Assembly: GCF_028389875.1 (NCBI RefSeq)
Contig: NC_084663.1
Coordinates: 216,528,876-216,592,875, forward strand
DNA: 64,000 bases
DNA from: Rhea pennata
Taxonomy: Eukaryota > Chordata > Aves > Rheiformes > Rheidae
Direction: 5' to 3'
Below are positions 25,990 through 39,454 of the stretch, piece after piece (the first letter of the stretch is position 1; the number at the start of each line of letters is the position of its first letter). The translations under genes and the position numbers were made by a program. The notes under the pieces are model-generated. The model made no database searches. It saw nothing but the letters and a program-made list of their open reading frames with translations, and was not told where the DNA came from.

Positions 25990-28900
25990 GTAAACTCGTA
26001 GGACAACAAAAATGAGTGAAGTAAGTATGTTTGAGGGGGGAGTGCAAGAATACTGTGCAGATACTATTCCAATATTTTGTGCTTCCAACTCAGAAAGAGG
26101 AGAGCGGAGTAGGTCAAAGAAAAGGGATAAGAGTATTGTGCCTTTATTAATAAATAGGAATCTTGATATTTTTCTTTGGAACTGACATTGGCCTAGGCCC
26201 AATGAATGAATATTCTTCAAACTGAAGTGTGGTATAGTCAGCTGTGTAAAGAGCATGTTCAAAAGAAAAGTGAGCCTTTCTAATCAGTCTTTTCCTCACT
26301 TTTATATTCCAGGAAGGTCTGAACAAGACCCAAGTATCTAACATGTGGGAAACCTCTGCACAGGAAAAATGAAAAGGGGTGTGCTTTGAATGCTTTTTTA
26401 GCTATTTTCAGAAGAGTTTCTGTGGCTTTCCAGTTCAAGCCTGATTCCTTATATGCTTAATCACCCTTTCACAGCATAGCGGCAGAAGATGAGTTAGAGA
26501 ATTGCACTACAATTTGGTGTAGAGTTTAAAGCCTGTTAATGATAACAAAGTAAAGTATATATCTAAAGATTTCCTTTTTCATAAGGCTTAAATGTTTACT
26601 TTAGGAGGAAGATGCCATGTGGCTGTGTTTGCACAGAAAGGTGTCTAAGCACATTTTACAAGGATACAGTGTGTCAGCAGTTAAAGCAAATGGGAGTTCA
26701 TGATAAAGAAATCCTTTCTGCAGATTTTTCTAGAGGTGATGGTTGTAGTTCCAACGGTTGTGGAAAACATGTTATTTTTCGAACTGAATTAGTCCTTCAT
26801 GTCAGACACTGATCTCACATTCAGGATAAAAAAAAGAGTGATGGCATGATACAATATGGATTAAATTTCTTGTTTTACAGCAGGAAGAGAACCAGAGGTG
26901 GAATAATCAAAATTCAATGTTTTAACCCAGTTTAGTTAAGCTGATAGTGTTATCTTAATCCAACACCTGATTAAAATATCAGGAGAAAAAGAAACATAAT
27001 TTTGAGAAAGAAAATCTGACTTGTGCTTTTGCAAGTGTTAACTAGCCAAGTTTTTGAGGTAGCTCAGAATACAAAGTCTCCTTTTGTGTTTCTTGTATTA
27101 GACGCTTCATAGCAAGTATAACGACAGGTTAGTGCAGGACTGTCACTGAGGAAGCAGGGGGGAGAGAGTCCTCTGAAGGTTCAGGAAGGGCTCTCAGGAT
27201 GTCCCCAAGTGCCAAGGAGTTTTGGGATGGTATTGCCAGCTTTGGCTGTGCTGAGCATGCTGGGCACTTAGTAGGCGTCTCGGTATACATGAAGTAGATT
27301 TACCTAAAATGTGAGTTGTTTACCACTTAGGCTTACAACAAGGCTAAATCAGAAAGGTCTATCTCTCCCACTGCCCTGCTGTAAAGGTTTTTCTGACACA
27401 GCAGCGCCCTTGGGATTTGCGTTTCTCAGCAGGGCTTGGCTTGCAGGCTCTTGGCAAGAGCACGTTAGCTTTTCTAGCTATGTGAGTGTATGTAATCTGC
27501 CCCTTAGAAGCTTTTAGAGGAAAGAGATCAATCTGTTTCCCACCTGGACACTTATTTAAGCTAGAGGAGCAGCAACAGTAAGCAGTGACTGAGGGCAAGT
27601 TACATGACCTAGTGGGGCTCATATAATGGCACGCTGTTGCTGAACAGAAGATGTCTTGCCCACTCTTCCTTCCCATCTGCCCACTGGGTCTCCCACTCCA
27701 CAGATTTAAGTCACTGACCTGGCAGAAGACAGTCAACTTTTCTTTTGTTCGGATTGTCTTCTGCTGGTTCAATGACGAATCTTCTTTCATGGGGCCTGAC
27801 AAATGCAGAGCACTGAGGGGGAAGGGAGAGGGGCGCTCAGCCTCAGCTGGGTTGGGGGAAGTGTCCTGCTTGTTTGTGGGGAGCTATTAGATCTGTTCAT
27901 CCCCCTCCCTCAGAGGGTTAAGTGTTGCTTGGTTAGATGAGGAGTCAGTTCGGCTAGTTAATTTGCAATGCCTTGATTTGGAAAGGGCTAAAACATGCTT
28001 TTTCCTTTCTTGCATATACTTGAGTCACTGAAGAAACTGGGGTTGCTGGACTTTGTACTAGTCTTCATGTTAAAAATACTTGACTCAAAAAGCAAAGCCT
28101 GATTAATGCACTTTGCTACTGGCTCTTCAGTACCATCTTGCCTGGTGTTAGGCAACTGTCTTTTGGGATGCCAATAGTTTGGGTCCCTTTTTGCTGGGGA
28201 CTCTGTGACACCATGACAGTATCTCTAATATTATATCTGTATTTGGACTCAACTGTAATGCAGGAAGGCCATCACTGGGGCGAGGGGAGGCAGAAAGATT
28301 GAGGAGCAGGCCTTTCCCCATTTGTTCAAACCAAGGAGAAGTCTGGGAAATTGGGCAGGGAAAAATGCAGCAATTCAAAAGCACCTGAAAAGGGGGAAGG
28401 TTGATTATTATGAAGAAATGGCAAATGGCTGGGACAAATCTCCTGAGAAAAAGACATCACCTCAAGACGAGGCAGGTGCCTTTGAGGTTGTGATATTTTG
28501 TACAAAGAAACGCTGGCCTAATAGAGCTGAACAAAATTTGGTTTGTTTTTTATATATAAAATATATATGAAATCAAGTGAGTGATCCAGAGGGAAAGAGA
28601 AATTCATGGGTAAGGTCTGAAAGGTGGCATAATTGTAGGCAGACATTGAGCTTGAGCTGTCTAGCGGCTTCTCATCACAAAAGGAGAGAGTTGGCACATC
28701 GCTTTTCTGCTCCTACTTTCCCAGTAGTTGAGTCCAACCTGCAAAAATTAAGGAGAACTTCTGTGCCTAAAGCCTGTATTTTTAAACCTAAACCCCACTG
28801 GAGATTATATTCACCCATTACTACATGGAAATGATGCAGAGTGTATTAATAATGTACTGAAGTAAGTAAATCATCTGCTCTGGCTTAGAGGACGGTGAAT

Positions 28901-30575
28901 TCTTTGGTGCGAGAGGAAGAGGCATTTTACCTTCCCTTCACTACCAGGGAGCGCATTACAGGGTTTCTTCAAGAGATCCAGGTCTGAGCTGCAATGCTCA
29001 TCCAGCTTGGGCTACTGAGAGTGTTCGCTGGAGATGCAGCTCCCTTTCGTTCATGTCTATGTTGGGGTTGGAACGCTTCAGAGAGGGGATGGTGCTGGTG
29101 GGACAGTGCAGTGTGTGGTTGACCCGGGGAAGGTGCAGAGCGGCTCCGTCACTCCAGCGCTGTGCCACTGGCTGGGGTCAGACCAGTCGGGATGGCAAAG
29201 GTGGCTACCGCATTGCTCAAGGTGCTCTGGTCCCCTTGCACCCAAGCAGCTCCTGGGCAGATCAGGAGGGACTGAAACCTCTATCAAGGGCAGCCACAGT
29301 CTCTTCCATTTTTTTGCAGAAAAAATGCTGCAGTAGAGCAGCACCATAGACCTGAGCCTGTGGCTGCAATGAGTGCCTTACGTTGGGAATTGCGGGAGGT
29401 GTTCACGGGAATGTATGTTCCTGATCTACTGGGGAAAACATGCATTGGCCAGACTATATGACAAAGCCAGAGGAGGTGTTGAAGTGAGGGATGAGGCACT
29501 GTTAACAGTGTGATTAGCAAGCAGAGCTTTGCCTGTTTTACCTGTGGACGCTGCTGCTTGCTGTCTTCTGATTAAGAACCAGGTGCCTCTCCAGAAGATG
29601 CAATCTCACTGCAAGATTTGTCAGAGCTGTTGTGGAACTTGGGTCCCCTGGTCAGTCAACAACTTTGATGCCTCGTGGAAAGGTCATTCCTGTCCTTCAG
29701 AGCTGTAGATCAGTCTGGTCCCATAGCACTAGACGCTCTGCTCACATGCGGTTTGAAGGCTCCCTGCTGTGAGGGCCATGCTATCCTGAGAAAAGTTATG
29801 TGGGAAGGGCAGAGGAAGGAAAACCACCTTGCTAACATGTTTTGATATGCAGTTAGGTATTTGTGGTTGCTACCAAGGGGAAAACGTGGAAAGGGCAAAC
29901 GCTGCAACGAAGATTGCTTGTTCTCTTTCCCTTTTGTGGAGAACAGCTTGTGTATCTGATCCGGGCCTTTGGTCTCCAGCATGGTGGCAGTGACCAGGCT
30001 GCCTGCTCTCCTGAGACTTCCTGAGATGTCACAGCTGTCCAGCCTGTCCTGCTGCTGTTTTCTGAGATTTCATCAAGGTCAGGTAGGGCTAACAGGGAGC
30101 TTCTCAGCTTCAGCCAGCGGTCTCCCCCTATTCCAGCACCCCCCGTCTGATGTTAACATGTTTCTCCTCAGAACACAATCGACAGTTGAGTCCTCTTGGT
30201 GACTGTGGAGTAAGGCATGCAGTTTACCTCGTTTCAACGAGCAGATGGCATAGGGAAGGTTTTAATGCACCAAAGCGTGGTGTTTATTCCTCTCTCACAC
30301 CAGAAAGGATCTTATTTAGAAGAGACTGACACTTTACTCCTACATAGGCATTTAAAATATAAATCAGCCTGCCTTTAAGTGGTGCTTATAAGATGTATTT
30401 CAGACCTGACATTCTGCAAATATAAAAGGCCACATGTGCCAGGCTAATTCCCATTGCACCAGCAATTCCTGTATGGGCAGGAACATCCTTTGTAACACTA
30501 GCAATGTCCGACACTTGTACCACTCAGATCAGTAGATCCCAGCGTGACTTGGAAAAGCATCCCACAGCTTCAGTT
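25990..30575. other. Intergenic, downstream of RPS11, nothing recognised
   Basis: 4.6 kb without a recognisable exon or transposon. I saw no FCGRT-like coding sequence, the human neighbour of RPS11. Confidence 0.5.
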
Positions 30576-30579
30576 TTTC

Positions 30580-31210
30580 AAGGGGAGGAATGGAGGAAAA
30601 TCAGACGTTGGTGCAGAAGGGGAGAAGTAGGTGGACTGAGAGCAATCATGGCATGAACCCAATCATGTAAGCAAGGAAGGCGATGGGACTGGGGCGCAAG
30701 GCTGCAAACCTCGTGGCTGCACACGAGGCAAAGGCAGCCAGGGTGTAGGAGGTGACGCCGGCATGGGAACAGGCCGCAGCTCAGCCGCGGACACGGTGAG
30801 GATGGTGGAGCATCTTTGGGGTAGCAAACTGCCAGGTGCCAGTCCAAGGCCACGAGCGTGAGGATGCCAAACCCCCATCCCAGTGACCGTGTGGATGAAA
30901 AGCGCCTAGGCCAGGCAAACATCCAAGTCCATCTCCTGCAGCCTCTGCCAGGAGCTACCCAAGGCACTGGGCTGGCTGAGGTGCTCCTCAGCACATTGCA
31001 CCGGGAAGCTGGCACGGGGGCCTGGGCAGAGCCTCTTAGTCTGGGTGAGAGCTCAATAACTGCCATTTTCTGCCCTGTCAGCGGGCTGTATGGAGCAAAG
31101 TAGGAAAGAAATACCCACATCCATCACTCCAGGCCTGGAGATGGCTCCGGAGGGGAGCAGGGACTGTGAAGCTCATGAAGCCAGGACCTGCTGCATCAAA
31201 TGTCCCAAAG
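30580..31210 (-). pseudogene. Class I olfactory receptor pseudogene, N-terminal half
   Basis: On the minus strand an N-terminal GTFDAAGPGFMSFTVP (about 31206-31160) matches the class I opening. After a frame change it continues with TGQKMAVIELSPRLR at the TM1 end, then LTLVALDWHLAVCYP at the TM3 end (about 30860-30818), the equivalent of MALDRYVAICNP. TM4-like remnants run to about 30600. TM5-TM7 are missing. Several frameshifts and a degraded DRY region show it is dead. The OR identity rests on the order and spacing of these motifs. Confidence 0.7.
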
Positions 31211-31214
31211 CCAC

Positions 31215-33320
31215 GTTCTTCCCCTTGGCAGCTCCTCTCCTTACTCAGGGAAGTACGAGACTGAGCACCAGTGATGGTCAGCAACAGCAGCTTTTTCCAT
31301 CTAGGCCTCTTCCAGCTCTCATCTCTTCTGCCACAAAAAGTTGAAGTTTTTGTATGTATGGTTTTAAATAATTCTGCCTTATGGGGAGATGAAGCCATGG
31401 TATTAAGACTTCCAAAACTCTTGGAAATCTTTGTTAGACCTTCTAATCGGTCTCTAATAGCCCTGTGGCACATCCACCTCAGTGCTTTTATTGTGGCTGA
31501 TGTTTGCTCTAAGGTGCCTTCAAATTGGCAGGACTGAGTGTGAAAAAAATTCACCATTTTTACTGTAACAGATTATGAAGCAAAATTTCACAAGAATTAC
31601 AGTAGCTATCATTGAAACTTTTAAATGAGACCTTAGCTTAGCTATACCATACATTAGGTACCTTATCACCTTTAACAATTTAAAACAAACAGCTTCTTTT
31701 GCTTCTAATATTTATGAGCATTGGAAAATTGCATACCACGCTCGTACAATAAATGTTCCCATTAGCCATGAGCAGATGCACACAGGGCTGGCCTGTCCTG
31801 AAAATGGTAACATCTCCATCACGGCAGCGACGCCAGACACCCTCAGTAAATTTGTTTCGTGTCTCGAAAGCAGCTGCATGATGCATCTATATAATTATGT
31901 TGCGGTGCTTTATATTCTATCGGCTATGGAGCAGGGAGCCAAGCTGCATCCACCGATGCCCTGATGGGCTGATTAGGAAACGCAGAGCATCTCCTGTGTG
32001 GAAGTCTTGCAGAAGCAGCTTTGGGCTGAGGGCAGCGATTCCTCCTCAAACGTTTTATGGTCACGTTTTATGTGACCTGGGTCTCCAGCGACATGTGAGT
32101 TTTTCTGATCCCACGTGCAGATAAAGAAAAACCTCATACTGAATTCAGTCAATGAGGCTCTAGAAACTAGTAACAAATTAATGCTGTAGCCCATTTTTAA
32201 TGGAAAATAAGTCCTGGTCAATTAACTTCTGGAAGGAGTTTTATTTAGCAATTGCGTAACATTCTCATTAAACATGTATATCGAATCTCACGGTAAGTGG
32301 GTTACAAAGTGAATAGATTTCCAAATATTTCTGTTAACTGATTTAAATATTAAACAGCTTTGAACTAAGGGTGATTTGAACTCATTCTAGCAGTCACAGT
32401 CTCACTGGGTGAAAATTACCAGTTATCAAGGGAAAGGAATATGAAATCATTGTTAATAAAAGTTGCATTTTTTCCCCAGGCACGTCTCCTTATTTGACTG
32501 ATTCTGAAATTTGCCATTGGACTGTGCCAGCATTATGCAGTCCATGCTGCTCCTTGTCAGTAATTTGGTTTTCATCCTTATTTATGAATTTCGAACACAT
32601 CCAGCTCAGTGACTGGCTGGGGACTGTGCCCTGAAAAGAAGGGATTCTGAAGGGATGCGTAGCCTGCGGTGGGGAACCACGTACAGAAGGCCACCCGGAG
32701 CAGGTCGGTGGCATTGGGATCCTGCAGATGTTGTGGCCCTCGGGTGCCCCAACCAGGGAGATGTCTACCGGGATCAGGCGGGTTATATGAAGTGCATGGG
32801 ATGGTGAGACTGGTGCTGACAAACATTCTTCACAAAATGCTCTGAAAAGCTGCTGAGGGCTCAGAGGAAACCTGCAGAGGTGGGTTAGAACAGAAATTGT
32901 CTTATTTGGGAATTAAGGAACAGAACTGTTGAGTTTAAATATGAGGAGGATGAAAAATGTCTTAATTCAGGCTTTACGTTCCTACACAGGGAAAATGCAT
33001 CCAATGCTGTGGTGATGTTCTTTCACCTGGAAAACCAAGGAAAACAAATTGCTGTTGAGAAAAGCTGAATGCCAGGAAATTAACAGGCTGCTCCAGAGGA
33101 GGGCTGTTCGAACCACTTCCATCTGGGGATGGCATGCTGCTGCACGAGTTATTTTAGCCTGGTCTTCAGCCTGGAAGTCAGGTCTGGGGCCAGTTCAGAC
33201 CCGACTCCCAGGTCCCTGGGTAAGACCGGCGAGTCATATTCCGCAGAACCCTGGGCCATCCCATCAGGCCTCTCCAAGAGCATGACGGGGCACGAGAACT
33301 GAAAAATGGCCTAAAACGCA
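31215..33320. other. Intergenic, nothing recognised
   Basis: AT-rich blocks (31540-31740 and 32140-32480) look non-repetitive and could be conserved non-coding DNA. That is only a guess. Confidence 0.45.
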
Positions 33321-33321
33321 A

Positions 33322-33497
33322 TTCATCGAATCAGTAAGGTTGGAAGGGACCTCTGCAGATCATCTAGTCCAACCTCCCTGCTCAGCAGGGTCACCTAGAG
33401 CATGTCAGACAGGGTTGCATCCAGGCAGGCCTTGAAGATCTCCAGAGAAGGAGACTCCACAACCTCTCTGGGCGACCTGCTCCAGTGCTCTGTCCAC
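33322..33497 (-). mobile_element. CR1 LINE 3' fragment
   Basis: TTCATCGAATCAGTAAGGTTGG start on the + strand, then the standard CR1 3' UTR to the CCAGTGCTCTGTCC stretch. About 175 bp. Confidence 0.9.
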
Positions 33498-33499
33498 AG

Positions 33500-36400
33500 C
33501 GTCATCTCCCGATCAGTTACAGGACCATGCCTTTTCTTCACCTGCATAAGATCACGACAAACCTACTCACGGTTTTTCACCTAATTAGCTGCATGCTCAT
33601 GTTTTCAAGGCAGCATCCCTGGTGGACATTTAACTGCTATTTAATAAAACTAAGGAGGTGTGTAAAAAGAGGTTACCACTGCAAAGCCCACGTCCTCCTG
33701 ATCTTTTTAATAACACCTCTGGGATGTTTGCAAATAGTGAACTGTCTTCCCAGAGCCTGAAGGGATGCTGGGGCTCTGTCCGACAGCTCACACACATGGC
33801 ATGGAAAAACGCGCCTCCACCTAAAGCGGGGAGCAGATTTATAAAGCCGCTGTGCCAAACTCTTCTGAGGTTCCTCTCTTAATAGAGGCGTATCTGCTGT
33901 GCACCTGCGCGTGCCCCACGAGCCCCGAGCGAGCAACGGTGAGATCATCTTGCCTTGGCTTTTCAGGAAGGGGGAGAGAAGAACATATTTTTATACTTAG
34001 AAGTAGGTATTTATGAATTAGAAAAAATGAATACTTTCACTGCTGGTGCTGCCAGCTGTGTAGAGGGCAGGTGTATTTGTGCAATGTGTTTTTGAACTCA
34101 AGAGCAGAGTGACGCAAAGTCAGGAAACGCTGCTGATGTCGTCAAAGGGCAGAATATTGCTCAGAAATAGCTGAATGATTGGAGACTTCAATAATTGAAT
34201 TGGGATTAAATTTAACTGTATGAGGAACAAGGCCATGCGCTGCAGACTAACAAAAAGATGTTTTTCTGTAAACCAGGATCTTGTCTGTTAGGCGAAACAA
34301 GGTTCAGATGAAGACTGAGCTATTTATGTAATACTACTGCACAATAAGGCAAAAAAGACTGCGTATTGCAAAAGATTTCTTATTATATAAAGGCGCGTGT
34401 TTGTGCTATTGCAGAGGGTAGTGGTAAGACCACACCTGGAACAGCACATGCTGTTTTGTTCCGGAGAGGCCATCTCAAACCCGAGCAGGAATGCAGAAAG
34501 ACTGCGGAAATGGAAGGGGAATCAGCAGCCAACTCTGAGAACAAAGTAACTTATAATACAGCTCAACCTGTTTGGCCATCTAAAGTTACAGTGGAGAGGA
34601 AAGGAAAGGGGAATGCAGAGAGAAAGGAAAACAGGAAAATAAAAAGCAATTAAGCAAAAAGATGATCTTGGAACAAAAAAAGAGTAAGTTTAAAACGGTC
34701 ATGGATCAATCTAGGCTGGAAATTAGAAAAAAGAAGTCTCAACAACAGGGATGTGAGGTCCGGAACAGCTCGCAGTTGCGGTAGCAGGGCAAAAACCTGG
34801 AGAATTCCAGTCTCAGTGGGCTGGAGATGGCAAGGAAATGGCCCAGGGCACTGAACGTGAGGCCACCATGTAGTCTCTACCAGGGCAACCGCATGGACAG
34901 AGGACATCTGTGCTGAGCTGGGCCTGAAGTTCGTCTCTGTCAGCCTGGGCAGAGGATGCTCAGGGCATCACAGACATGTTCTCTGTAATGTCCACCAGGG
35001 ATGGCATCCCAAGGGCCCACGCAGGGTCTCCTCAGCGTGGGGACACTCCCATGGCACCTGGGTCCCTCCTGTGGCAGGCAGTCCTGGGCCAAGAGGGGAG
35101 GGTCCCCATCCCTGGGATCCCATGGATGGAGATGGCGGAGGCCCTCCCAGCATGGCAGGATCTCACCATGGCCAGCCTGAGCACATTGCCCTTCACAGCA
35201 GCTTTTGCTTCCCAGACAGGTGAAGAACAGGAAACAGCACTGGCAGCAAAGTTACAGGTGTGCATTAAAATTCAACCTTGCAATGGAAATAGCATTGTAA
35301 TGTGGACTTCCATAACTTTCTGAAAAATTCCTATTCTGGCCTACACTTTTCCATCTCTATTCTGCTGCTTCCTAGCAGGAAATCAAACCAAAGCACATTT
35401 GAATATATATCTTGGAGAGCAGAAAATGTCATCTGCCCATTGTATTTCTGGAATAAGGACACAAGAGACAGCAGATTCTTGTAATCTGAAAGTTACTTTA
35501 CAGGCTAATAACAAATGATTTCGTTGCATTAGGCACCTATGAAAGCCAAAAGCATAAATAAGTTAAAAAGGGATTAGTGAGCTAAATCAATGACTTGCAA
35601 ACAGTGTTATTTGTTTAGCCTCCACCACCAAGGGACCCTAAATTATTGATGGAGAAGAGCTAGGAGGAAGCAATTTTTATCTGTTCTTCTGCTGCAACCT
35701 TCCCTAAATATCTGACGGCTGATGGAGACTAGACAGTACAAGAGGGATCTCTGGCCTGACTCAGTTCTGCGATGTCTTCAGTGGCCGGTCGCAGTGTGAG
35801 GCACATAGCAGTGTCACAAATGGTGCTTACAGCGAAGCATGACCATGAGCATGTCCACATGTGCCATGTGGACAGGGAGAATATTGACAAGACAAAGGTT
35901 TTTAACCGCAATGGTTTGCACCACTGGGAGGTGTGTCCAGGGTTTGTAGAGATGCACAATTCTTGATCCATCCTGCCCTTCCTCTCCACGGTAGCTCATC
36001 AGCTTGCAGCTCCTTTGCTTCCTCAAGCTGCTGCCTCCCAGGGGCGAAGTTTTGCCCCATCTCAGGGAAGAGCCAGCACACTTTCGCTTAGCAGTGTGAT
36101 ATTTCTTACCCACATGTCCCATAAAAATTCATCCTTTCTGACAGAGAATGACTTAAGTCATGCGCAGTGTCCAAGGGTTTGCTGCACCCTGGCACCTCCC
36201 TTGCTGCAATAGTCCTGCAAGCCTTCATTCCCAGCAGTGCAAGAGTCTTAGTTTCACCAGAGAGAGGCTCTTGCATGAGTGTGCTGGGACCCTCACACAG
36301 GGAGTCTCCCACTTGCCCTGCAAGTCTGAGTTGAGTGTCAGCATAAAACTCCAAAGTAACCTTTAGTGATGACTCACTGAAAAATCCTCCAGCCTTTCTC

Positions 36401-37355
36401 CTCCCCACGGCACCATTTACGTCGGGGTAATCGCTAGCACACTGCAAACAGCGATCTTTAAGTGTCTGACATTCATATAATTTTAATAATATTCCATTTG
36501 GGTTTTTTTTTTCTTCAGGCCGAACATGACACATCAAATAAAAGGAGGCAGAAAATAGTTTCAAGGATATGGTGTCCAGGGTGTTGCTGGCAGTGTTGGG
36601 AGAAGCTATCAGTTGTTGCCAATAGCAAAGTCACAACTTCTCTGAGTATGAGCCAACATCAAGAACAAAAGTCGTAACTACAGGGTTTAACGCTCCACAT
36701 CCACAGTTTACTTTCAGATTTGAGAAACAAGGATAAATAATCCTTTTCCACTTTGATCTGCATTCCAGTAACTCATCCTGAACCACAGGCCATCGAATGC
36801 CTCCTTCACAGACCTCTTACAAGTCTATGTTGTTCCAGGACACCTGACGCAAATGCAGACTACAATAATAACTTGATTAAAAAAGCTTTCTAGGATCAAA
36901 ATTTTGTTTTTATACAGAATAGCAGAGTCTGCCTATATAAAGTATATAAATACAGACAGAATCCAGTTCTGGTCCCACACCCTTGCTGCTCTTCCCTTTG
37001 GGGAAGCACTTTGGGTGCTATGTTGCTCTAGCATGTTGCAAGATAAAAGAGAATAAGTACAGTTATAGCCTAAAAACAGAGCTCAGGACAGGTGGGAGTC
37101 CAGCCAGGGCATAGCAGTGATGACTCTTCCATGGGAAGCTCCAGAACTGGCAAATCAATAAAAAGAACCAAGCAGTTATTCTTTCCAAAAACCAGCACCT
37201 TCCTTTCTCCTCCCTAGCATGGACCCTGCAGTGTCTACTTGAAGAAACACACGCTGTTCTTGATGACAGACCTCGCAGGGTGGGCAGTCAACAGGAGGTG
37301 CAGTGGAAAGCAAATTCCTCTGCGGTTCTTCTCGTCGGAAACAGGATGACAAACC
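33500..37355. other. Intergenic, nothing recognised
   Basis: Short frames only. A weak LINE-like phrase (AAGACCACACCTGGAACAGC, 34426) is too short to call. Confidence 0.5.
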
Positions 37356-37360
37356 TTTGG

Positions 37361-38540
37361 CTACTTGCTTTGGCCAAAGAGGCTGCACACCCTGTGCCAG
37401 ATTTCCTTGGTCGTCACAGCATACACCAAGGGGTTCTCCCTCTGTAGCAGCAGACGGTAGATGTGGATGCAGGGAGGCACATTCCTGCCAAGGTGATGGA
37501 TAAGGAAGGTGGAGAAGGCAGGTGTGTTTGAGACCAAAGTGGTGCGGACATAAGCATCACAGGTGCCTAAAGCTTTGGTCTGCACCTTCTGCAGTGACAA
37601 CCTGAAGACAGCCCAAAGGATCAGCGGCATGCAAGGTAGCAATGAATGCAAAATTGAGCATGATCACCATAAGAACCACACAGATATATAGATCAGGTTG
37701 ATGGTTGTGTCTGTGTATGCAAGCTTCGCTATGGCCATGGGCTCACAGTATGTGTAGGGACAAGTACATGGGAGCAGTAGGACAGATGCTTGATGAGGAG
37801 ATGGCAAGGGAGCACCAGAAACATGCCACCAGCCCCACCCACAAGTCCCAGCTTGGTGATCATGAGCTGATGAATCGCAGAATCACAGAATGACTGAGGC
37901 TGGAAGGGACCTCCCTGCTCAAGCAGCGTCACCTAGAGCATGTTAGACAGGGTTGCATCCAGGCGGGTTTTGAAGATCTCCAGAGAAGGAGACTCCACAA
38001 CCTCTCTGGGCAACCTGGTCCAGTGCTCTGTCACTCTCACAGTGAAGAAATTCCTCCTCACATTCAGGCGGAACTTCTGTGGTTCAATTTCTGCCCATTG
38101 CCTCTTGTCCTGTCACATGGGACTACCGAAAAGAGTTTGTCCCCATCCCCTTGACACCCTTCCTTTAGGTACTTATACAGGAGGGTGGTGGTAGCCTGGA
38201 GTGAGAAGTAGACAGCAAGGTAGCTGTCCAAGACCATGGCCACCGGTGTGATGGACTCAGTGTGGATGAAAAACTCTGCAGCAGGCAAGTGCTGTAGCTG
38301 ATCTCTCGGGACTCCAATAAGAAAACACTAAGCTTTCTAGGAGTGTCAGAGATGGTCACCACCAGGTCATTTGTGGCCAGCACAGAAAGGGAGTGAGAGG
38401 TATGAAGACTTCTGGGGGATGACCTATGTCTGAGTGACATACAGCACCCGTGAGGCTCCCAAACCCCTCTTGGAGCCCATGCAATGACCCTGAGCAGCCT
38501 GGGAAGAGCAGGGTCCCACAGTGAAATCTGAATAAAGCTT
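37361..38540 (-). pseudogene. Class I olfactory receptor pseudogene, split by a CR1 insertion
   Basis: Read on the minus strand. A damaged TM1-TM2 region (about 38540-38320) contains SVLATNDLVVTIS. TM3 follows with [21 protein letters not shown] in a different frame (about 38280-38200; the expected DRYVAI is degraded). After a 305-bp CR1 the gene resumes at ITKLGLVGGAG (about 37860). LIKHLSYC and a HTYCEHMAIAKL-type loop follow across frameshifts. The C-terminal half then reads KALGTCDAYV, FLIHHLGRNVPP and NPLVYAVTTKEIWHRV, ending at a stop at 37361. At least three frame changes plus the insertion make it non-functional. It is closest in style to class I ORs. The N-terminus is poorly preserved and its limit is approximate. 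Confidence 0.85.
37874..38180 (-). mobile_element. CR1 LINE 3' fragment inside the OR pseudogene
   Basis: On the + strand it begins with GAATCGCAGAATCACAGAAT, the reverse complement of the CR1 3' tail. It continues with GGCTGGAAGGGACCTC and the usual 3' UTR and C-terminal coding sequence to about 38180. OR-coding sequence lies on both sides and is continuous across it. The copy lacks about 25 bp of the usual AGATCATCTAGTCCAACC segment. Confidence 0.92.
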
Positions 38541-38844
38541 CCCCACCACCACCTCTGCATCTCTTGCCCGGGGATATCACCCACACATGGTCTGTGCTTC
38601 CAGCCCAGGTAGTTGCCAAATAAATTAGGCTCCTTTTCCATGAAAAATGTTTTTATGAGCTACCACACTATAGTTGGATCACAGTGAGAGCAGGTCTTCT
38701 GATGAGTGCTCCTTCACTGCAGTGCAGATCCATGCATGGCTTCTACATTCCACCAGGAACAGAGGACCTAGGGTTAGATGGACTGTTTTTCCATTGGCCA
38801 CTACTATTGTATTATGGAAAAAAAAAGACAGTGGAGCAGCCTCA

Positions 38845-39450
38845 TTCATTTATAAGATACAGTACTTGGCTATGTCAGATCAGACCAAAGGCCCACATTG
38901 CCTCTCTTCTGCCTGGCACAAGAGAAGAACATAAGGCCAGAGCACCCTTGCTACAGCATTTCCCCAAAATACTTATCCAAATTCTAACTGTTCATAGTCA
39001 AGGGCTTCCAGAGGCAGATTTTGTGTCTTTGTTCTTAGTAGACCTCATGTATGTTTATTCCATAGATTTGTCTAATTCTTTTATGAATCCCTTTAAAATG
39101 TTCATCATCCATAACACCTTGGGACAAGAAATTTCACAGCTTAATTGCCAGTGTTGCGAAGAAATATTTCTAGTATTAGCTTTGAACTTTCCCCATGGTG
39201 ATTTCATTTCATTAGTGAGCAAGAGACTCTCCCTACTTTCTTCATGCCTTGCCTAAATAAAATAAATAACCAAATAGACCTAGTATCCTCAGTAATTTAG
39301 ACAGTGTCTCAGTAACTTTCTCATTATTTAACTTCTTTTCCAGACCTTTTCTGGATATCTTTAACAGCACCATGTCACTTGTAGACAGCACAGACCCCTG
39401 TGAAGTGCTACCTGAGATCTACCTGCAGGGTGAAAACCAGCCTCTGACTC
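38845..39450 (-). mobile_element. Ancient amniote LINE (CR1/L3-like) 3' region
   Basis: Contains GATCAGACCAAAGGCCCACA, CATCATCCATAACACCTTGG, AATTTCACAGCTTAATTGCC and GAAATATTTCTAGTATTAGC, then CCAGACCTTTTCTGG. This order is known from old CR1-like LINE tails common in turtles and crocodilians (recalled, not searched). Orientation by analogy is minus. Confidence 0.6.
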
Positions 39451-39454
39451 CTAA

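Noticed and set aside
32490-32826. Overlapping minus-strand frames as an exon
   Set aside because: No known family resemblance and two equally plausible frames.
33100-33130. GTTCGAACC motif as a tRNA T-arm
   Set aside because: No A box, acceptor stem or anticodon arm upstream. Chance palindrome.
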